This document shows positions 1-14,359 of a DNA stretch of 14,359 nucleotides, in pieces. The notes beneath the pieces are model-generated. The model made no database searches. It worked only from the letters and a program-made list of their open reading frames with translations, and had not been told where the DNA came from. The first letter of the stretch is position 1; every line of letters starts with the position of its first letter. A program made the position numbers and the translations under genes. This DNA is from Phoronis ovalis (Eukaryota > Phoronida > Phoronidae): assembly GCA_028565635.1 (NCBI GenBank), contig JAOXYB010032808.1, positions 1-14,359 on the forward strand, given 5' to 3'.

Positions 1-1153
1 TACATATATTATGTCCACATTTCTTGCAGGTGCATTTGTATTGATTATTCAACACTTCTAAATGTGGTGATGGTTTTTCATGGGATTTTTTTTTGAAGTC
101 TCTTTGTGTAAACAAAATCATGCAACAACACTTTTTGGACATTTTGTTGACAAATTTGTCTGTCCACCCTAATCGAGGAAATTTGCAGATAAAACTAAAA
201 GTACTTAATATCCACTTGCTGGAGAATGATTGTTCAATCAGTACATGAGAATACCAAGTCAAACTGTAGCAAATGTTGAAAATATGTATTAGTACATCAT
301 GATGGTACATTACAGTGTAGTAATTGTCGGCTCTTAAATCCACGTTCAGTTGAAAGGCAGTACAGATATAAGTAAACAAGCATCCTTAGTGACTTCGTAA
401 TGGTCACTGCCAATTCTTGTTATTTCAACTGTTTTTTATATGCCTTTGATACTGACTTATTAACTCTCTTCTTTAGGCTTTTCTTGCAATTAGCAAATAG
501 CATTGCCACAACAAACTTTGCATGCTTTCTGTTTATTGTCCATCCGAGCTCTATCGTATCCATCTCTGGATTGATAAAAAAGGTTATGAAACACAAAAAT
601 TAATGTTACACAAAACAATCTTTTTTAAGTGTTGTAATTGTATTCCAGCAGTTTTGTATTATATAATAGGTCCTTGTACAATACAATTTTGGTTGTAGCC
701 ATCAGAACTACCCGTCCCTTCGTAGAAATAAATGCAGATTTAATCATTGTACTTAGTGGTAATTAGCAGGTCTTGTAGATTATTGCATTTGAGGATTAAG
801 GTTTCTGCTTGCTCCGAGCAATGGAATGCGACTTCCCAATGAATATATTACCCTCAAAATTTTATTTCTGAAGTCTACAGTCAAATGCCGTATTACTTTA
901 ACAATTCAAATCACATTAAATTAATTAATGTTAGCCTCGTCAAAATACCTCTTTTTACTTCAGCATTTAACATGGTTTCATCTGTACTGTAAGTAATATA
1001 ATGGTTGTTAAGTAATATTATCTGGTTTCCTTGGTCATGTATTACAGTCATTGCCTGTTATGATGTAATTATTGATGATGCCATTTTTCATTGCATGTTT
1101 TGTAAATTTTAACATAGTCATATAAAGTATAGATGATTGTAATATAAACTATA
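1..1153. other. Left-edge non-coding stretch; possible 3' end of a convergent plus-strand gene
   Basis: Nothing here is firmly supported. A plus-strand acceptor TTTCTTGCAG ends at position 30, and one of the following frames gives only AFVLIIQHF before a stop (TAA at 59-61). A plus-strand AATAAA sits at 727-732 (context AGAAATAAATG). Together they could be the last exon and 3' UTR of a gene lying to the left. The open frame at 400-603 has a low-complexity, Phe/Leu-rich product and no sign of being real. A further minus-strand AATAAA is at 861-866. Confidence 0.25.
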
Positions 1154-1159
1154 TTTATT
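1154..1159 (-). terminator. Candidate polyadenylation signal AATAAA (distal)
   Basis: A minus-strand AATAAA lies in the context GTCAATAAATATAG, with a second one at 1205-1210. Use would give a 3' UTR of about 1.65 kb. No striking GU-rich element follows, so it ranks below the proximal signal. Confidence 0.3.
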
Positions 1160-1884
1160 GACTTTTTCAATGACTTTCTACAATGCACATTAACACTTTA
1201 CATTTTTATTACAACAGATATATTTTTTTCAAACAAAGTAGTGCAGCAAGTAAGCAAAGACTAAAATTTGCACACAGAAAAATTTCTCTGAAAACTTAAA
1301 AACAACAAGGGTATCACTGTAAAATGCTTCTTCTAATTATTTTTTGTCCATTTGGACATAGGGACAAAAATGTTGAGGAGTCTTATGTTGAATAGCAATG
1401 TAAGATCATTAGCTACAGTTTGTCACTTACTTGGCACATGCAACAAAATATATTGCACAAAAACCTAGCTGCAGATTTAGCTTTTAACAGTTGGACTATA
1501 TTGCACAAAAAATGAGGTAATATCACTGAAACTTGGACCATATAATCCCAAAAACTTTATACAATTTCGCATTTTTGTAACATAATAAACATTGAGTATA
1601 TTCGATTCTAACGTCATTTATGGGCACAATTTAGTGTCCAGTAAACAAACTGCAATATGCACACTTTCCTATTCACAAAATTACCAAACATCACATGTCA
1701 ACTTTATGTACAATTACAAAATATTTGAAAGCATAAACTAATGTTGAGACCAGTTTACAAGTGACAGTTGTTAATATATGATAATTGTTAAAATTGCATT
1801 CTGTTTCTAGTTTATAAACTACATCCAAAACAAAATCGGATTTGTACGAGATGCACACAGCTGAATTTGCAATTTCACTTGCAT

Positions 1885-1890
1885 TTTATT
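1885..1890 (-). terminator. Candidate polyadenylation signal AATAAA (proximal)
   Basis: AATAAA on the minus strand (context AGCAATAAAATGC) is followed about 25-35 nt downstream by a GU-rich stretch, CTGTGTGCATCTCGT (about 1860-1846). Signal plus downstream element make this the best-looking 3' end for the gene. Confidence 0.5.
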
Positions 1891-2344
1891 GCTAATAATA
1901 TATCAATACAGTTTCATTTAACTAATAAGCAACAAAAAATTCACTATCATAAATTTTTTGGTTAAGTCCAGAAGCAGAACATACTATCTGGATATCATCC
2001 GATTATTTGTGTGATGGACAGCTCCTAAAGAAATCATATATTTATATAATCATTAATACTAGCCACCACATCTCATTGGAGGGGCATGCTATTGAACCTT
2101 ATTAAAATCTATCCTGTTGTAAACCATCACAAGTACCTTTTACACAAGGGTATAGAAGGTCTGTTTTGCTTACCAAGTTATGGAAGCATATATAGTTTGC
2201 TTGCACTTAATTCTTCTAGGATGAATTGGTTATAGTACTATATATCTATAAGTATCAGTTTCATTGTATTAATACATTGATCATGTAACAGTAATTTCAG
2301 TTTAAGTGTCATTATCATGTTAAATTTGTCCTTATAATGGTATA

Positions 2345-2722
2345 CTGTAAAGGCTTGGACAAAATTGAAATAGACAGGGTTTTTGGCTCAAATGGCACAT
2401 TGATATTTTAAATGTTTTAATTTTTGAATAAAAAAATGTTTTCAACAGGGCTCAGTATTAAGTGGGTGACATACTCATAAGTACAGTGTATTTGTGAGAC
2501 GGTTTCATTCAAGGTACTTTACCTCCCTCCTTCAGCCCACTTTTAACACAACAAATTAGATGCAATTCAAAGACATTTTCTTTCAAAACATCCAATATTC
2601 AAATGTAAACTTTTTTAAACACCGTTTCAGGTGCCATTTTGACTTTCCTGAGTCAAGCTTTTTAAATATTTCTTTATAGCCGAAACCCCTGTATTTTTTC
2701 CATTTTGACTAAGCCTTTAGTT
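2345..2722. mobile_element. Fold-back (long inverted-repeat) MITE-like element
   Basis: The left arm 2348-2388 begins TAAAGGCTTGGACAAAAT. The reverse complement of the right arm 2678-2719 begins TAAAGGCTTAGTCAAAAT. Both continue through a CAGGG-type core to GGCT. Similarity continues inward: TCAAATGGCAC on the left against TCAAAATGGCACC on the right, and AAGTGGGTGA against AAGTGGGCTGA near the centre. The element is therefore a degenerate palindrome over most of its ~375 bp. TA dinucleotides flank both sides (2343-2344 and about 2723-2724), compatible with a TA target duplication, but that is weak evidence. No coding capacity. Confidence 0.65.
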
Positions 2723-2814
2723 TAAGCTTTGTGCCATGATTAACTTCAACACATAAACGACTATTGTGACTGAAATTTTAGTTGAGAACAGTCAGTATGT
2801 TGAAGACAATTTCA

Positions 2815-10368
<7,554 letters not shown>

Positions 10369-10389
10369 TTTGTACACGGTGGGTTAAGT
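10369..10389 (-). promoter_or_regulatory. 5' leader segment of coding exon 1 with acceptor and start context
   Basis: The acceptor TTATCTATTTTCAG (AG at 10391-10390) marks the exon's 5' edge. The following 21 nt contain an in-frame TAA and end in ACAAAATG, which has A at -3. This shows that at least one non-coding exon lies further upstream and that translation starts in this exon. Confidence 0.75.
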
Positions 10390-10774
10390 CTGAAAATAGA
10401 TAAATTAAAGTACTTGATATTGAACACAGTTACAATAAGTGGAATTTTACTGGAAATCAAGGAGCAATAAGAAAAAAATGTTCACTGCTATAATATTGCA
10501 TATTATCCAGTGACTTCAATATTAATTTGCATGCAAAACAAAGACTATATAACTAATTATTAAAACTATCCAGACAGTAATTTGTTTAAACAAGTATCTC
10601 TATAATTGTTCTTAACATGTAAAAATTAGCTACAGCAGCCATCTTGAAACACTATACTACTAATTTAGTATGAAATAAAAATCACATAATTATGCAGTAT
10701 GTATCAAATTTAATTATACATCATTTCATACATATTTATTGTAGGACTATCTAAATATGTTATTTGTAACTTAC

Positions 10775-10837
10775 CCTAATAAATACAAATTACAACAGCA
10801 TTTGAGAGAATAAATGAAGACACTCCTTCAAACTGTT
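10775..10837 (-). other. Possible 5' UTR exon of the MFSD6-like gene
   Basis: An excellent donor (AGG|GTAAGTTA, GT at 10774-10773) lies 385 bp upstream of the acceptor of coding exon 1. A possible acceptor CCATTTTCTGCAG ends at 10838. The segment between has no long open frame and would be non-coding. Only splice-site quality and position support it; the true first exon and the promoter may lie outside the window. Confidence 0.35.
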
Positions 10838-12632
10838 CTGCAGAAAATGGTCGAGCTACAGCAATCAATATTTGACATAGATCAATATCTGCATTCTGCT
10901 AACTGCCTTGTATCTGCGTTATTTCCTCTTTTAAATCAATGCTTACTTATAAGAAATAGTTCCAAGCCAATTTCATAATTATCTCATACTAAGTGCCTCC
11001 AATTGTGACTCTGCTGCACCAATTTTGCAGGAATTTAATTCAGCTGAAATTAAAAACACTGAAATTTAAGTACTGCTTCTAGAATGCTTTGTGACTTCAT
11101 ACTTTTTTCACTGGCATTCTTATCTACTTTTCCCTTTGAAGTGTCAATATTAGTCCCTAGTAGTTTGCAGTATCATGTTTTTTTATCTTCAGACCTTTAC
11201 ATTGTATAACAAATGGTTAATACATGATAATTCTCAAGAGACCAATAGATCTTTTGATAAAAAATGAAAAATAAAGAAACCGACACATGTTCTTAATGAT
11301 CTTTAGATATTGTTGCATACTGCACCAGTGTCAATTTATTATTAAAGTAATAGATAAGAATTAAGGACTTCAAACAAGCTGATCTACTCAAATAAAAGCA
11401 TTACAATAGTAACATTAATGATGCACAAGGAAACATAAAAAAAATGTTCTTATATAACTGGGTAATTAATTGCTCTAAGGTGTTGAGTTATTGTTTGGTA
11501 CAACTTATTCATCCTTTATGTTTTAAGTTAAATTTTAACTTATATGAAAAGATATGCAAACAAAAGCACTAATATTTTGAAAGTATGTGACTGAAGCTTT
11601 CTTAGCTGAAGCTCTCTGAGTGATCATGTGATCTGTCTGGTTGCAACTTTAAGTTAAAATGTTAAACATTTCAAACACAAACTTTAAAAGAATATATTAT
11701 TATAAAGTCAAAAAATCAATGTTTGGGACAAATAATTCTAATCGTTATAACTGCACAAGAATGTCTTAGAACTTTGAAAACTTGCTTCGTTTATGGGATT
11801 AATGCTTGTTTTCAAAGTTTTGTTACCCACTTTACTGAATTTGTTTTTTTTTTCCTGTTACTTAACTATGAAAATTCATATTGTTTTATCAAAGCAAACA
11901 TTTCTAGAATCTGAGATAACTTCCTAGCTAACTATAAAGCTTATTTGTGTTTGTTTCAAGAATTTTACATTAAACATTTTTTACTTTTTAACCCACAATT
12001 GCCTCAGTATGGGTCTGTTTAGATGATCCATCTATGGAGGCAAATGTATACTAACATTTGTCATCTTTTCATTTACCTATCCAATATTTAAACAGTACAA
12101 AGGTTGATCCAGTTTTGTCAACTATGCTGTCCACTTTAACTGAATGAAGTATTCCATACTTATAGTTGTATTATTTATTGTTTAATATTTAACTATGTCT
12201 CTAGGGTGCCACTCAGGCTAAAAAGAGTTCAATGAGTAAAATAGTTTTACATTTTTTATACAAGTTTATACATTCAGAAACAAAAATTGTACTAAAATAC
12301 AAAATGCTGCTGTCATTGGATGGTAGAATTTTCAAGAACTCAAAAGTTCTATGTAAAGCAACATTTAGATAACATACATCAGTAAGCAATACAAAGGTAC
12401 TACTTGTACAAATTAAGCCAGCATATTTGATCTCCACAGATTTTCATTCAGAATTCTGGAATGAGTTTAATATGGTACCTTTAATAATTCACAACATGTC
12501 CCTCAGTGTTGTTATGATAACACTGAACATTTTGTTTGTAAGCTTAAAGTTTTGTTCCATCGTTGGTTAGATTATACTACATTTCGATATGTGCATGAAA
12601 GGTTTCATTTTAGGCCTAAGCTATTACATGGC

Positions 12633-12800
12633 TAAAAAACAGGGTAGGTATGAGTAAGCATTCTTTTTTTGGCCAGAAACATGAAAGACACAATGAAAAG
12701 AATAATAACACAGGTATTTGCTAAGAAATATGAAAAAAGGCCAAAAAACTTTATGGTCGGGGTGTTACAATTAGGGTTGGTCTTGTTACTAGAACAACAT
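12633..12800. repeat. Possible decayed transposon fragment
   Basis: The stretch is bounded by CAGGGTAGGT on the left and TTAGGGTTGGTC near 12772 on the right, with two related interior motifs, GGCCAGAAACATGAAA and GGCCAAAAAACTTTAT. It is locally richer in G than its surroundings. No clean inverted ends or target duplication could be defined, so this is only a suggestion. Confidence 0.25.
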
Positions 12801-13631
12801 ATTTTTTCCCTAGGCCTTAATTAGTAAGTTCTATTCTGTTCTCGTAATGGTGCTATTCCTAACTAGTACATAATTTTACATTTATACTCAGCAGGGTTAC
12901 GTTTGCTCAAATTAAGCTGCTAAAAGTTAAAGTTAGTGTTAACGTTTACTGATGCTTTACCTTCATATGCACTACTATTAAGAAGCCAGATTTGAGTATT
13001 CATTTTCATTTGTGTTTCTATAGTCATAAGGCCTTTATGTATATGTACAATGGTGCAGGAAATTACAAGTTGCCTATCCCCTTATAGAGAAATATTGAAC
13101 TATACTATGGAAATCCAGGAAACGTCTAAAGGTACCTACGTCATTACACTTATAATACAATTGTTAGAAATATTTTAAACTTGTGTTCTTTTAACATGTT
13201 TAATGAATTTAAGTAATAGAATTAATTAAATAAATGTAATTAATAATAAATTATTATTTGATTGAGCACTTCCAAATCATAATTTTTTGACATATTTCTT
13301 AATATAATTTTATCACACATCAATCATATATGAATTTAACACTTAAAAACATAGTTTATTATAATTGTTATCTATACTTGCCTGAATCAAGAACTACACA
13401 AAATCAATACACATATTTCCACATACATAATAGCTATAAATTCAAATATGGTCAAATTTAGTTAACTTGTGAAACAAAAAATTTAGCTTAAAACAAATAT
13501 TGTTAATTTCAGCAAACTTTCAGAACTATGGGAGCATCAAAATACCTGCAAGTTTATTTGCTCCTTTATTTCATTCTATTTGAACTTATGTTCTTACATC
13601 TTGCAAACAGTGTGAATACGCCCCCAATGCT

Positions 13632-13642
13632 CCCCCCCCCCC
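13632..13642. repeat. Poly-C tract (11 C)
   Basis: A run of eleven C follows CGCCCCCAATGCT. A loosely mirrored GGAGGTGTGTGTATT lies about 90 bp to the right, so this could be the edge of a small decayed element, but the match is poor. Confidence 0.6.
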
Positions 13643-14116
13643 AACATTCCACTATTACCACCAACAAATCCTGAAACTTGGTGGAAATGGGAAAAATATG
13701 TTTCAACTCATTCTGTGGAGGTGTGTGTATTAAACAATTACAATATAAATGACATGCCAACAATTTTTATTAGCTCCTACAAGTCTATGAATATTGTAGC
13801 ATGCCATAAATAGTGTGATATATTATTTCTCAACAAGAAACCTAACATTTCCTGACACAAGTACGCAGAAGCAATGCGTTTCTTTAAATCAGCAGGTTAC
13901 AAAATGTAGTTGTTTTTGTGAATTTATATAAATCCACCAGGAACATCCACTAAGTACATTATTTTATAACAATTTTATAAAGTGGTAATAGTGCAGGACG
14001 GTTGTCTGTGGATGAATGGCGATTTTATATGTAATTAAAAAGACACAACTTAAAATATTAGGAGGATCCTATACCTTGCCCACTATAGATATTTTCTGTA
14101 AATTATGGAAAAAATT

Positions 14117-14254
14117 CCCAGGGGGTCACTGTTATTTAAAGTAGTTATAAATTGTTAAGTTATATATAGCTGGGTATGTCCTGTCCGATGAGGTGTTTTT
14201 CAAGGGTCACTTCTTATGAAGGGTAAACAGGTATATTTCAGCCTCGGGTGCTAA
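14117..14254 (+). repeat. Partial interspersed-repeat copy starting CCCAGGGGGTCAC
   Basis: It begins CCCAGGGGGTCACTG and later has GGGTATGTCCTGTCCGATGAGG, matching in order the motifs of the adjacent copy (CCCAGGGGGTACTC, then GGGGATGTGCCGCGGAACC). The copies lie head to tail about 139 bp apart. Orientation is given relative to the shared CCCAGGGGGT start. No transposase. Confidence 0.5.
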
Positions 14255-14359
14255 CCCCAGGGGGTACTCAAGGTTTTTTGATTACGGGGATGTGCCGCGG
14301 AACCCAATCCAAAATTTTAGCTTGTGGTAGCAAACCCAATCCAAATTGTTTGAAATTTT
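14255..14359 (+). repeat. Second repeat copy, cut by the window edge
   Basis: It starts CCCCAGGGGGTACTC, then GATGTGCCGCGG, then two copies of AACCCAATCCAAA (14301 and 14333, period 32 bp), each followed by a run ending in ATTTT. The ordered motifs resemble widely dispersed invertebrate MITE-type repeats as I remember them. The right end is not in the window, so the inverted end and target duplication cannot be checked. Confidence 0.55.

Larger units (their letters stand above)
1865..2814 (-). other. 3' UTR of the MFSD6-like gene (proximal end)
   Basis: This AT-rich non-coding sequence follows the TAA stop and runs to the first good polyadenylation signal. It contains the fold-back repeat at 2345-2722. 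If the distal signal near 1154 is used instead, the UTR extends to about 1130 and includes a Pumilio-type site, TGTACATA at 1712-1705. The 3' boundary is inferred. Confidence 0.55.
10838..14116. other. Upstream AT-rich region without a supported gene
   Basis: This region is upstream of, or a large 5' intron of, the MFSD6-like gene. Short open frames (11723-11914, 12213-12437, 13566-13763) have low-complexity products and no splice or homology support. No CpG-rich island, clear TATA-initiator pair or tRNA was recognised. It holds only the weak repeat fragment near 12633-12800 and the poly-C tract at 13632. Confidence 0.5.

Noticed and set aside
400-603. 67-codon plus-strand open frame
   Set aside because: The product is Phe/Leu/Cys-rich and looks like translated AT-rich DNA; no splice context or family resemblance.
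10369-10377. Upstream GTG as alternative start (VYK before MPANTT)
   Set aside because: Eukaryotic initiation favours the ATG, which has A at -3; GTG would add only three residues.
13605-13740. Possible small MITE around the poly-C tract
   Set aside because: The mirrored ends match at only a few bases and no target duplication was found.

Overview
The window is AT-rich animal (metazoan) DNA. It carries one recognisable gene, on the minus strand, split by GT-AG introns of about 350-1200 bp. There are no bacterial-style operons, RNA genes or CRISPR arrays. The intron sizes, the degenerate cut-and-paste element relics and a protein that is close to but clearly different from vertebrate MFSD6 suggest an invertebrate. 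I cannot name the phylum with confidence from this sequence.

Layout on the minus strand, read from high to low coordinates: a possible 5' UTR exon (10775-10837); a large first coding exon (8563-10368); then seven smaller coding exons at 8026-8128, 7502-7609, 6342-6503, 5136-5369, 4644-4709, 4162-4289 and 2815-2955. Joined, they keep one open frame of 915 codons ending in TAA at 2815-2817. The product is a 12-TM major facilitator protein of the MFSD6 (MMR2) family. It has a long acidic loop between TM3 and TM4 on the luminal or extracellular side, a long charged cytosolic loop between TM6 and TM7, and a long hydrophilic Gln/Pro/Ser-containing C-terminal tail. The 3' UTR runs down to polyadenylation signals near 1885 and/or 1154.

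The rest is intronic or intergenic and holds several repeats. One is a well-delimited MITE with a perfect 8-bp target duplication (6603-6945) and an internal ~33-bp repeat. One is a long fold-back element inside the probable 3' UTR (2345-2722). One is a degenerate tandem repeat in the last intron (3366-4015). Two partial copies of another repeat family lie at the right edge (14117-14359). Positions 1-~1150 and 10850-14100 have no supported gene; the left edge may hold the 3' end of a convergent plus-strand gene, but the support is weak.

I found no new multi-gene system. The points most worth checking are three furin-type cleavage motifs in the luminal loop of the transporter-like protein, a weak splice donor with an immediate in-frame stop that could give a second C-terminus, and the foldback in the 3' UTR.
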